Below, one piece after another: positions 53,024 through 61,294 of a stretch of DNA of 64,000 bases. The notes beneath the pieces are model-generated. The model did not search any database, was not told the origin of the DNA, and saw only the letters and a program-made list of their open reading frames with translations. Position 1 is the stretch's first letter. Each line of letters opens with the position of its first letter. The stretch comes from Peptostreptococcaceae bacterium (GTDB taxonomy: Bacteria; Bacillota; Clostridia; Peptostreptococcales; Peptostreptococcaceae). The DNA is taken from positions 620,001-684,000 of the forward strand of contig CABIZO010000001.1 in the NCBI GenBank assembly GCA_902363255.1, read 5' to 3'. The translations under genes were made by a program, and so were the position numbers.

Positions 53024-53280
53024 AATTATATAAATCTATAGCAAGTTTATTTAGAGTGGATCTATCGAAGATTACTAAAGATCTTTCCGTATTTTATGTA
53101 AAAATTTATTGATTTAAAAATTTTTCATATAATGACTTAATTTACTTTTATCATTTAGTTTTATCATATTTATATCATTAAAAAATCAAAAAATAAGTCA
53201 TATACCATAATATCCAGTAATAATTTTTTGATATTATAGTTAAGCTAAGAGAAAAGTATTATATAGCATAGGAGGATAAC

Positions 53281-54282
53281 ATGACATTGAAAAAAAATAT
53301 ATGTTTAATAACAGTACTTATAATAACAGCGTCTTCATTAGTAGGATGTGGAGGGAATAAAAATAATGCAACTAATAATGATGCATTAAAAGTTACAATG
53401 GTTACAAGTGTTGGCGGAGTTACAGATGGAAGTTTCAATCAAAGTGCTTGGGAGGGCCTTGAAAAAGCACAAAAAGATTTAGGAATAAAGGCAAGTTATA
53501 TAGAATCAAAACAAGAAGCCGACTACGTGACAAACTTAGAACAAGCAGTAGATGGAGATAGTGATTTAATCCTTGCAACAGGATTTCCAATGCAACAAGT
53601 ATTACTTGATACATCTAAAAATTATCCAGATCAAAAGTTTGCTATAGTTGATGTAGATTATGGAGATGAAACACCTGATAATGTTACTTGTATATCATTT
53701 AATGAAGAACAATCAGGATATGTGGCAGGTTTAGTTGCAGGAAAAATGACTAAAACTAATAAAGTTGGATTTGTTGGTGGAATGGATAATGTAGTAATCA
53801 AAAAATTCCAAGTTGGATATGAAGCTGGTGTAAAAGAAGCTAATTCAGATGTAAAAGTGTTATCTCAATATGTTAACTCATTTGCTGATCAAGCGAAAGG
53901 AAAATCAATAGCTACACAGATGTATAATAATGGAGTAGATATAATATTTGCATGTGCAGGTGACAGTGGTTTAGGAGTACTTGAATGTGCTAAAGAAACT
54001 GGAAAATATGCTATTGGTGTTGATAGAGATCAATATGATATTGCACCAGACAATATACTTACTTCAGCAATGAAAAAAGTAAATGAAGGTGTATATAGTG
54101 TAGTTAAAAGCTTAAAAGATGGTACATTTGAAGGTGGAAAAACATTAGTATTTGGTTTAAAAGAAGAAGGTATAGGTCTTGCACCATCAACTGATAAAAA
54201 TGTTCCACAAGATGTAATAGATTATGTAAATGAAAAGGTGGAAAAAATAATAAGTGGTGATATAGTAGTTCCAAATAAATAA
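53281..54282 (+). CDS. BMP family (PnrA-like) substrate-binding lipoprotein
   Basis: The 333-residue lipoprotein has a signal peptide ending in the lipobox SLVGC (Cys23) and a BMP/PnrA binding domain (SVGGVTDGSFNQSAWEGL, FAIVDVDYG, then FACAGDSGLGVLECAKETGKYAIG). Homologues bind purine nucleosides or autoinducer-like ligands for an ABC importer. No permease or ATPase gene adjoins it, so it depends on a transporter encoded elsewhere. AGGAGG precedes the ATG. I looked for a purine riboswitch in its leader and saw none. Confidence 0.92.
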   Translation: MTLKKNICLITVLIITASSLVGCGGNKNNATNNDALKVTMVTSVGGVTDGSFNQSAWEGLEKAQKDLGIKASYIESKQEADYVTNLEQAVDGDSDLILATGFPMQQVLLDTSKNYPDQKFAIVDVDYGDETPDNVTCISFNEEQSGYVAGLVAGKMTKTNKVGFVGGMDNVVIKKFQVGYEAGVKEANSDVKVLSQYVNSFADQAKGKSIATQMYNNGVDIIFACAGDSGLGVLECAKETGKYAIGVDRDQYDIAPDNILTSAMKKVNEGVYSVVKSLKDGTFEGGKTLVFGLKEEGIGLAPSTDKNVPQDVIDYVNEKVEKIISGDIVVPNK

Positions 54283-54590
54283 GTAGACAAAACAGAAAGT
54301 GGCTAAATTTAAGCCACTTTTTATATAATAACTAAACTACTTCCATATCAATTTTAATGAATTATGGTGTTATAGAAAAATATGATTAATTTCAAAAGAT
54401 TCTATGACTACATCATCAAATATAATTTTAAAAATTGATGAAACTTTTTACTATATTTATGCGTCTAATATATAGGTGATTCTTTATTCTATATGACAGA
54501 TTTGTAAGTTGAAATACAGATGTTTAAGTGTGATAATGAAATTAAGATGTTATGATTTAATGATCATAAATATGAAGGGAGTTAATAAAT
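54283..54590 (+). other. Intergenic region before the NlpC/P60 gene
   Basis: These 308 bases hold the terminator at 54296-54322. The remainder is AT-rich with no recognisable gene or element apart from the ribosome site at its end. Confidence 0.55.
54296..54322 (+). terminator. Terminator of the BMP lipoprotein gene
   Basis: Arms AAAGTGGCT and AGCCACTTT with an AAATTTA loop and following T. Confidence 0.9.
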
Positions 54591-55211
54591 ATAAAAAACT
54601 TTTTAAAGAAACTTTTAATATTGATATTTATTGTATTTATAGGAATATTTGGGTATAGATTTTTAAAGGAAAAATATATACAACAATTAAATGAGAAATA
54701 CGAACAAGAAATTAAAAATATGAGTAAAGAAGATTTAAAAATAGTAAATGAAGTTATTTCTCTAGCGAAAGAAAGAGAAGGACAGAAGTATACTTGGGGT
54801 GGTAAGGGAGAAATAATAACGGAAGAAAGATTGGAAGAACTTATAGGTTATTATGGAGAGAGTTACTATCCATTGGACAAAAAAGATTATATAGGGAAGC
54901 AAGGATTTGATTGTTCAGGTCTTACTTATTGGACATATAAAACTGTAACAAATGTAAATATTGGTTATTCTACAGCTGAACAACAAGAAGTATTAAAGGA
55001 TTATAAAGTTCAAATTAAAAATATTCAACCGGGAGATCTTATTTTTACGACTAGACATGTAGTTATGTATATTGGAAAAGGGAAGATAATTAACTCATCT
55101 AGTAGAAATCCATATCCTATAGGGGGAATAAAAATAGAATCTATTTTACTTTACAAAAATGGACAGGCATATCGTCCTATAGATTATATTAATGCATATT
55201 TACAACAATAA
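54591..55211 (+). CDS. Membrane-anchored NlpC/P60 cell-wall hydrolase (apparent AUA start)
   Basis: The protein has an N-terminal anchor and an NlpC/P60 domain with catalytic Cys in GFDCSGLTYWTY, His in TRHVVMYIGKG and a polar third residue after it. It cleaves peptide bonds in peptidoglycan stems. The start is remarkable. The ribosome site AAGGGAG (54575-54581) is 9 bases before an ATA codon at 54591, and reading from it gives a textbook anchor (KNFLKKLLILIFIVFIGIF). The first standard start, TTG 54621, falls inside the hydrophobic helix and has no ribosome site. So either AUA is used, or an ATG has mutated to ATA. From 54591 the protein has 206 residues. Confidence 0.82.
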   Translation: MKNFLKKLLILIFIVFIGIFGYRFLKEKYIQQLNEKYEQEIKNMSKEDLKIVNEVISLAKEREGQKYTWGGKGEIITEERLEELIGYYGESYYPLDKKDYIGKQGFDCSGLTYWTYKTVTNVNIGYSTAEQQEVLKDYKVQIKNIQPGDLIFTTRHVVMYIGKGKIINSSSRNPYPIGGIKIESILLYKNGQAYRPIDYINAYLQQ

Positions 55212-55263
55212 AGTTAGTAAGTTAGGTCTCATTAGGGAGAGTATTTTGGGGGGCGTTTTATGA

Positions 55264-55956
55264 ATGATAGAAGTAAGAAATTTAAGTAAAAAATTTGGGA
55301 AAGCTCATGCGTTAAATGATGTTTCTTTTCAAATAAAAGAAGGAACAATAGTTGGCATATTGGGTATAAATGGAGTTGGAAAATCAACAGTATTAAAATC
55401 TATAGCTGGAGTAATTAGACCTGATAAAGGGAAGATTCTAATAGATGGAGAAGAGAACAATCATAAATTATATAATAAAATAAGCTTTGTGCCAGATATG
55501 GATACTTATTTTCCTAATCTAACAATAAAGGAAACATTTGCATTTATGAAAGATTTTTATAAAAACTGGGATGAAGAAAAGGCATCAAGCATGCTAAAGA
55601 TGTTTAATCTTACTGATGGTAAAATAATAAGTGATTTATCAAAAGGAAATAGAGCGCGCGTTAAAATAATTATTGGATTTGCTCAAAATGCCAAATATAT
55701 TTTGCTTGATGAACCTTTTTCTGGAATAGATATTTTTAAAAGAGAAGAATTTATAAAAGCTATGGTTAAATATATTTCTTCTGAGCAAAGTATTATAATA
55801 ACTACTCATGAAATTGCTGAAATAGAAAACATAGTAGAAGAAGTAATAATACTTCATGAAGGGAAGGTTGTATTTAATTTTAATGTAGACGAAGTTAGAA
55901 AAAATGAAAATAAGTCTATTATAGATAAGATGAGGGAGGTATATAGGGGTGAATAA
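55264..55956 (+). CDS. ABC transporter ATP-binding protein
   Basis: The 230-residue ATPase has Walker A GINGVGKST, an unusual signature DLSKGNRARVKIIIGFAQ in place of LSGGQ, and Walker B YILLDEPFSGID. This is typical of the YtrB/CcmA-like group linked to GntR-type regulators and antibiotic or membrane stress. Start ATG 55264, with GGGGGG upstream. The permease gene overlaps its end by 8 bases. The operon continues with a membrane-anchored protein of unknown type. Confidence 0.92.
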   Translation: MIEVRNLSKKFGKAHALNDVSFQIKEGTIVGILGINGVGKSTVLKSIAGVIRPDKGKILIDGEENNHKLYNKISFVPDMDTYFPNLTIKETFAFMKDFYKNWDEEKASSMLKMFNLTDGKIISDLSKGNRARVKIIIGFAQNAKYILLDEPFSGIDIFKREEFIKAMVKYISSEQSIIITTHEIAEIENIVEEVIILHEGKVVFNFNVDEVRKNENKSIIDKMREVYRGE

Positions 55957-56776
55957 GATTTTAACGCTTTATGATATTGAGTTTAAGAGAGTTAAAAAGA
56001 TTTATTTCTCTATCTTAGGATTACTTATTATAAGTAATCTGCTTTGGTTTATTTATAGTTTGTACTCCGTATCTAAAGAAGTTCAAGCAATGCTGAATAT
56101 AAGAGGTGGAATAGATTTACTTAAATCAAAAGAGGCTTATATGATTATAAACAATGGAGGAATAATATATTCACTATATAGTCTATCTTTAGTATTTATG
56201 ACAGTAGCATTAATATGGTGTTTATATTACACTTTATTAATATGGTATAAAGATTTTTCGAGCAGAACAAAGGTAGCTTATACTTTGTTTACCTTACCTT
56301 ATAACAAGTTTAATATATTCTTATCGAAATTAATAACAATACTATCATTTATTTATGGAGTATTAGCAACTCAGCATTTATTATGGATTTTAGAAGCTAT
56401 TATAATTAAAGGTTTTACAGGTATTAATCTTAGTGAAATTATTCATATTATAAATTATAACAACTCGATAAATTACATATTCATGGGAATATCGATATAT
56501 CCATTAGAAGTTTTTTTGAATTATGTGATTGATCCTATTTTGGCAGTAATAGTTTTATTTACAGGTGTAATAATTCATAAATCTTTTGATAAAATAGGTG
56601 GATTTATAGGTTTATCTTATGTAGTAGTAATAATATTAATATATATACTTTTATCAGCTACTTCAATGATATTTACAGATGAGTTATTAAAAGTTCATAT
56701 TTTATATTACATAGCTATAGCGGTATTATCACTTATTATTTCTTATAGATTATTAAATAAAAGAATACATGTTTAG
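55949..56776 (+). CDS. ABC transporter permease
   Basis: The 275-residue membrane protein has about six helices and a YtrC/D-type layout (N-terminal helix, large extracytoplasmic segment around residues 45-70, then five helices). It starts with GTG 55949, overlapping the ATPase stop, so translation is coupled. No substrate-binding protein is present, which points to export or a protective role rather than import. Confidence 0.8.
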   Translation: MNKILTLYDIEFKRVKKIYFSILGLLIISNLLWFIYSLYSVSKEVQAMLNIRGGIDLLKSKEAYMIINNGGIIYSLYSLSLVFMTVALIWCLYYTLLIWYKDFSSRTKVAYTLFTLPYNKFNIFLSKLITILSFIYGVLATQHLLWILEAIIIKGFTGINLSEIIHIINYNNSINYIFMGISIYPLEVFLNYVIDPILAVIVLFTGVIIHKSFDKIGGFIGLSYVVVIILIYILLSATSMIFTDELLKVHILYYIAIAVLSLIISYRLLNKRIHV

Positions 56777-56785
56777 GGGGATGTT

Positions 56786-58012
56786 ATGGATAAAAGATTT
56801 TCAAAGATATTTTTAGTTACTGTATCATTAGCTATGATACTAATTATTATCTCCTTAAGTTTTATTACAAAAGATACTATTGAGATAGAAGATATTTCTG
56901 GAGATAGAAGTGCTCTTGGAGATATGAACATAGTTTATCAAAAAAGAAAAGGAATGTATCAAACAGATAGTATTATCATATCTAAGGATAATGAAATAAT
57001 TAAAAAATATGTAAAAGAAGGTGCTACAGACTTCTCTCTATCAAAAGAAAATATAGAGAACAGAGAGTTATTGCAATACTGTAATGACAAAAATAATATA
57101 TGTGAGACAGAAGATGAAATTGCTAGTGTATCTCTTTATAATACTTATTCACCTTATAATGGGGATGAAATAACTGTATATATTGATATAAAGAATAAAA
57201 AAAGCTCAAAAATACAAAATTATGAAATAGCAATTGATAACACTATTGATATAAATGCAGAAAGTATTTATCAAGCTTTGCCTATTAGAGATAATGATAA
57301 TATATACTTAGCTATAATATCATCTGTTCATGATGAAGATTTTATAGAAGATGAAAGTAAATTTTTAGATAATGAAATGGAAATATATAAACAAACTTAT
57401 TTAAGTTTATACAAGATAAATTTATCTTCTAAACAATCTAAGTGCTTAATAACAAAGTCATATGAACCAGATGAAATGTATACTAATGGAGAAGTTGGGT
57501 TCGTAAAAGATAATGTGGCGTATTTTGTTACTCATATAAAAGATGAAATAAGTAAAGAGATAAATACATGTTTATTTGGTTTTAATATAATTACTAAGGA
57601 TATAAATATTATTAATTTAGGTATAGGTAATGAAAGCATAAGCAATTATTATGTTAATGAAAATGAAGTATTACTTAGTTGTGAAGTTGATCAAGTAAGC
57701 AGAACTGTTAAAAATTTAGTTCTTGATTTGAATAGTAAAAAAATAATAAATATAAACGAAATAGATATAAAATCTAATGAAGAATATAACAGATGTATTT
57801 TAGAAATGAGACGTGACAATGATAAATTATATCTTATAATGGGGGATTATAAAGACGATGATTATTTAGAATATGATTATGGCTCTATAGATGTAGATTA
57901 TTATATTTATGTTATAAATGAAAAAGATAATAAAACCTTGTATAGTGGGAAAGTTACAGAAAAAAATATATATAGTATGGCTTTTGGGATTATAAAAAAT
58001 GAAGAATTATAA
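56786..58012 (+). CDS. Membrane-anchored extracytoplasmic protein of the ABC operon
   Basis: The 408-residue protein has one N-terminal membrane helix (about residues 8-28) and a long soluble part outside the cell, with many repeated beta-strand-like stretches (for example NIYLAIISSV, VAYFVTHIKDE, NEVLLSCEVDQ, KLYLIMGDY). This suggests a beta-propeller, but I do not recognise a family. It is 9 bases behind the permease gene with GGGGGATG as ribosome site, so it is probably a partner or sensor for that ABC system. A strong terminator follows. Confidence 0.75.
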   Translation: MDKRFSKIFLVTVSLAMILIIISLSFITKDTIEIEDISGDRSALGDMNIVYQKRKGMYQTDSIIISKDNEIIKKYVKEGATDFSLSKENIENRELLQYCNDKNNICETEDEIASVSLYNTYSPYNGDEITVYIDIKNKKSSKIQNYEIAIDNTIDINAESIYQALPIRDNDNIYLAIISSVHDEDFIEDESKFLDNEMEIYKQTYLSLYKINLSSKQSKCLITKSYEPDEMYTNGEVGFVKDNVAYFVTHIKDEISKEINTCLFGFNIITKDINIINLGIGNESISNYYVNENEVLLSCEVDQVSRTVKNLVLDLNSKKIININEIDIKSNEEYNRCILEMRRDNDKLYLIMGDYKDDDYLEYDYGSIDVDYYIYVINEKDNKTLYSGKVTEKNIYSMAFGIIKNEEL

Positions 58013-58013
58013 T

Positions 58014-58042
58014 AAAACCCCTTAGATAATCTAAGGGGTTTT
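58014..58042 (+). terminator. Terminator of the ABC operon
   Basis: Arms AAAACCCCTTAGA and TCTAAGGGGTTTT around TAA. Confidence 0.93.
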
Positions 58043-58072
58043 ATTTATTATGTGAAAAAATATATAAATATT

Positions 58073-58081
58073 TGCTATAAT
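58073..58081 (+). promoter_or_regulatory. Extended -10 promoter of the sensory hydrogenase gene
   Basis: TGC immediately before TATAAT, 44 bases upstream of the ATG. The -35 region is poor. Confidence 0.5.
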
Positions 58082-58124
58082 TTTAGTATGATTTTAGACT
58101 GATATAAATCAAGGGGGAAAATTT

Positions 58125-59837
58125 ATGTGGTTTGATAATTTTAGTAAGAAAAATTGTAAAAACTGCTATGCCTGCATAAGGGTGTGTCCAGTTAATGCCA
58201 TAGAAATAAAAAATGAACAAGCCAGAATTAGAGAAGAAAGATGTATAGTTTGTGACGCTTGTTATAGAGCATGTCCACAAAAACATAGATTGAGTATATC
58301 AGAAGTACCAATTGTTAAACATTATATAAAAAATAAAGAAACAGTAGTGGCATCTATTGCACCTAGTTTTGCAGCAGTGTTTGGGGAGAATAGTCATAAA
58401 ATACCTGGTGTATTAAGAAATTTGGGATTTTCTTATGTGGAAGAAACTTTAGTAGCAGCCACACCTATAATAGATGAATATTTTAAATATATTAATAAAG
58501 ATGATGATAAAAATTATATAACAACTCTATGTCCATCCATAATTAATTTAGTAGAAAAACATTATCCAGATTTAATTGAAAGCTTAATACCAGTTATATC
58601 AGCCTTTGCTTGCCATGGAAGAATTATAAAGAAAAAATATGGAGAAAATGTAAAAGTTGTATTTATAGGGCCTTGTCTTGGAAAAAAAGATGAATCAAGA
58701 TTTGAAGAGAGTGTTGATGCAGTTATTACATTGGAAGAGTTAAGTAAATGGATAAAACAAGAGAATATTTCTTTGGAAGATTTTGAAGATAGTTCTTTTG
58801 ATGCTATTAGCCATTATAATAGAGTATTTCCATTCATATCTGAAAATACAGATTATTTTTTCGATTCAAGTAAAAATAAAGAAGTAGTATCTGTAGATGG
58901 GCCAAATGATTGTATAAAAACTATAGAGGCAATTTTAAATAAGAGAGTAGACAATGTAATATTTGATATGAATTTCTGCGAAAGTGGTTGTCTTAGAGGA
59001 TCAGGAATTGCAGATGACGGGGCTAGCTCTTATGAAAGAAGAAAGAATATAGAAAATTATAGTAAGAAATGTGAAAAACTATATGATGATAAAATTGACA
59101 ATTCTTATGATAACATATTATCTAAAATAGATTTACATAGAAGCTTTGAATCAAAATATATCCATTTAAAAGAGCCGAGTGAAGCTGAACTTAAGGAAAT
59201 TTTAAAGTCTATGGGTAAGTTTGCGAGAATGGATGAAATTAATTGTAAGGCTTGTGGATACAAAACATGTAGAGACAAAGCTAAAGCGGTATTTAATGGA
59301 TATGCAGATACAAGTATGTGTGTACCATATATGAGACAAAAAGCGGAGAATAAGGCAAATGTAATTATATCTGCTACACCTAATTTAATAGGAATAGTGG
59401 ACAAGGATTTATGTGTGGTAGAATTTAACCCAGCTGCACAAAACTTCTTCAAAGTCAGCAACGATGAAGCTAAAGGTATTCCAGTAATTATGTATTTAGA
59501 TGAAGATAAATTTCAACAAGCAAGGGATACGCGCAACAATATTATTAGAGACAAGATAGAACTACCTGATTATAATGGTGTATTAGAGCAAAATATTATA
59601 TGGTTAGAAGAAAATCACATTTATATATGGATAGCTGATGATATTACTAAAGAAGAAAATAAAGAAAAAGAATTACAGACAATGAAAATAAATTCTATAA
59701 ATATGGCTCAAGATGTTATAAATAAGCAGATGATGGTAGCTCAAGAAATAGCAAGTCTTCTTGGAGAAACAACGGCAGAGACAAAGGTTACCCTGACTAA
59801 GTTGAAAAAACTTATTGAGGAAGAGGGGCAAAGATAA
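58125..59837 (+). CDS. Sensory [FeFe]-hydrogenase-like protein with PAS domain
   Basis: The 570-residue protein has two [4Fe-4S] ferredoxin motifs (Cys11, 14, 17, 21 and Cys40, 43, 46, 50) and an H-cluster domain in which all four ligand cysteines are kept: TTLCPS (Cys136), GPCLGKKDE (Cys184), and FCESGC (Cys285, 289). A further four-cysteine cluster motif follows (CKACGYKTC ... MC, about 372-400), then a PAS domain (about 415-510) and a helical end. Catalytic hydrogenases read TSCCP in the first motif. Here the proton-relay cysteine is replaced by Leu, as expected for low-activity hydrogen sensors (group C). The gene overlaps the SpoIIE-type phosphatase at TAATG. It probably signals H2 or redox state through that partner. 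Confidence 0.9.
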   Translation: MWFDNFSKKNCKNCYACIRVCPVNAIEIKNEQARIREERCIVCDACYRACPQKHRLSISEVPIVKHYIKNKETVVASIAPSFAAVFGENSHKIPGVLRNLGFSYVEETLVAATPIIDEYFKYINKDDDKNYITTLCPSIINLVEKHYPDLIESLIPVISAFACHGRIIKKKYGENVKVVFIGPCLGKKDESRFEESVDAVITLEELSKWIKQENISLEDFEDSSFDAISHYNRVFPFISENTDYFFDSSKNKEVVSVDGPNDCIKTIEAILNKRVDNVIFDMNFCESGCLRGSGIADDGASSYERRKNIENYSKKCEKLYDDKIDNSYDNILSKIDLHRSFESKYIHLKEPSEAELKEILKSMGKFARMDEINCKACGYKTCRDKAKAVFNGYADTSMCVPYMRQKAENKANVIISATPNLIGIVDKDLCVVEFNPAAQNFFKVSNDEAKGIPVIMYLDEDKFQQARDTRNNIIRDKIELPDYNGVLEQNIIWLEENHIYIWIADDITKEENKEKELQTMKINSINMAQDVINKQMMVAQEIASLLGETTAETKVTLTKLKKLIEEEGQR

Positions 59838-61000
59838 TGAAGTATTATATAGATTTTGCATATGGAAGCTTATTGAAATATGGAGAAGAGTTATGTGGAG
59901 ATATGGTAGAGTTTTATGCTGATGATGAACAATTTATTTCGGTGCTTTCTGATGGAATGGGAAGTGGTGTAAAGGCAAATATTTTAGCTACTCTTACTTC
60001 TAAAATAGCCCTTACAATGTTAAAAGAAGGAATGAAAATAGAGGATGTAGTGGATACTATTAGTCAAACTTTACCTATTTGTGCACAAAATAAAATAGCT
60101 TACTCAACTTTTACTATGGTTAAAGTGGCCAAAGATGGCATAGCTTATATTGTTGAATTTGATAATCCTACAGTATTTTTTATGAGGGGAAAAGAAATAC
60201 TTTCATTAAACTGGCATGAGAGAATAATTAATAATAAAAAAATCAGAGAATGTAAGATTGAGCTTAAAGAAAGAGATAGAATAGTATTAATTAGTGATGG
60301 AGTGGAATTTGCAGGTGGAAGAAAGACTTTAAACTACTCTTGGCAATGGAAGGATATTGCAAATCATTTATTAAAGTTTACTAATGAGAATATGAATGCA
60401 AAAACTATTACAAATAACCTTCTAGGAGTTTGTAATCAATTGTATTTCTTTGAACCAGGTGATGACACAACAGTAGCAACCATAAAGGTAAGCCACGATA
60501 GCAAGGCAGTTTTATTTTCAGGGCCACCAATTAATAAAAATAAAGATAAAGAAGTAGTATATAAAATTATGGGTAGTGCAGGTAAAAAAATAGTCTGTGG
60601 TGGAACTACAGCAAACATTGTTGCTAGAGAGTTGGATGTAGAATACAGGTCTAGTACAGAGATTATTGATGAAGATGTACCACCAATTGGATATATAGAA
60701 GGAATTGATTTGGTAACGGAGGGTGTATTAACACTAAGAAAATCCTGTGAAATACTAAGAAAATTATTAACTACTAATGATGATAGTTTTTTACATAAGA
60801 AGAAAGATGCAGCCACATTATTATCCAGAATGCTTTATGAAGATTGTATTCATATAAAAATGATAATCGGAAGATGTATAAATCCAGAAAATATGATGCT
60901 AGATATACCTGACGATTTAAGTGCAAGACTTTATGTTTTAAATGAAATGAAGAATATTTTAGTTAAACTTGGAAAGATTGTTGAAGTAGAGTACTATTAG
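59837..61000 (+). CDS. SpoIIE-type (PP2C) serine phosphatase partner of the sensory hydrogenase
   Basis: The 387-residue protein has an N-terminal PPM/SpoIIE phosphatase domain (residues 1-220) with SVLSDGMGSGVKANILA, LISDGVEFAGG and PGDDTTVATIKV holding the metal-binding aspartates. A C-terminal domain of about 160 residues carries KIVCGGTTANIVARELD; I cannot name it, but similar tails occur in other hydrogen-sensor-linked phosphatases. It is translationally coupled to the hydrogenase gene. The phosphoprotein target, perhaps an anti-anti-sigma factor or kinase substrate, is not in the window. Confidence 0.88.
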   Translation: MKYYIDFAYGSLLKYGEELCGDMVEFYADDEQFISVLSDGMGSGVKANILATLTSKIALTMLKEGMKIEDVVDTISQTLPICAQNKIAYSTFTMVKVAKDGIAYIVEFDNPTVFFMRGKEILSLNWHERIINNKKIRECKIELKERDRIVLISDGVEFAGGRKTLNYSWQWKDIANHLLKFTNENMNAKTITNNLLGVCNQLYFFEPGDDTTVATIKVSHDSKAVLFSGPPINKNKDKEVVYKIMGSAGKKIVCGGTTANIVARELDVEYRSSTEIIDEDVPPIGYIEGIDLVTEGVLTLRKSCEILRKLLTTNDDSFLHKKKDAATLLSRMLYEDCIHIKMIIGRCINPENMMLDIPDDLSARLYVLNEMKNILVKLGKIVEVEYY

Positions 61001-61047
61001 TATTTCAATAATATTGTATCGGGTTAAGTTATTTATATTATTGAATT

Positions 61048-61096
61048 AAAAAGTGCTATTTTTTATGATTTAAAATCATTTAAGATAGCACTTTTT
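61048..61096. terminator. Terminator after the phosphatase gene
   Basis: Arms AAAAAGTGCTAT and ATAGCACTTTTT with an inner ATGATTT/AAATCAT stem; works in either direction. Confidence 0.88.
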
Positions 61097-61212
61097 AAAT
61101 TGTAATGAATAAAAATATGTAGTTTTATAATGTAACTTAATGTAGAAATAATTTTTTAATAATTAAAAATAATGAGTAATAATAAGTTAACTCTCTTAAT
61201 ATAAATTAGTAT

Positions 61213-61267
61213 GTGTGTGGTGCTAGCTTAAAACCTAAGGCATTATAAATATAATTGCACCATGCAC
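61213..61267 (+). promoter_or_regulatory. Structured leader of the surface-protein operon
   Basis: An 11-bp stem (GTGTGTGGTGC 61213-61223 with GCACCATGCAC 61257-61267, two G-T pairs) closes a 33-base loop that contains the palindrome CCTAAGG. It ends 14 bases before the ribosome site of the next gene and is not followed by T, so it is not a terminator. No known riboswitch was recognised. Confidence 0.5.
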
Positions 61268-61294
61268 GCCGAATATATTTAGGAGGTGACAATA

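Noticed and set aside
53041..53280. Possible purine riboswitch before the BMP lipoprotein gene
   Set aside because: The conserved core bases and the three-way junction of that class are not present.
61286..61294. GTG 61286 as start of the large surface protein
   Set aside because: The codon is part of the AGGAGGTG ribosome site itself and has no site upstream; reading from 61295 gives a proper signal peptide.
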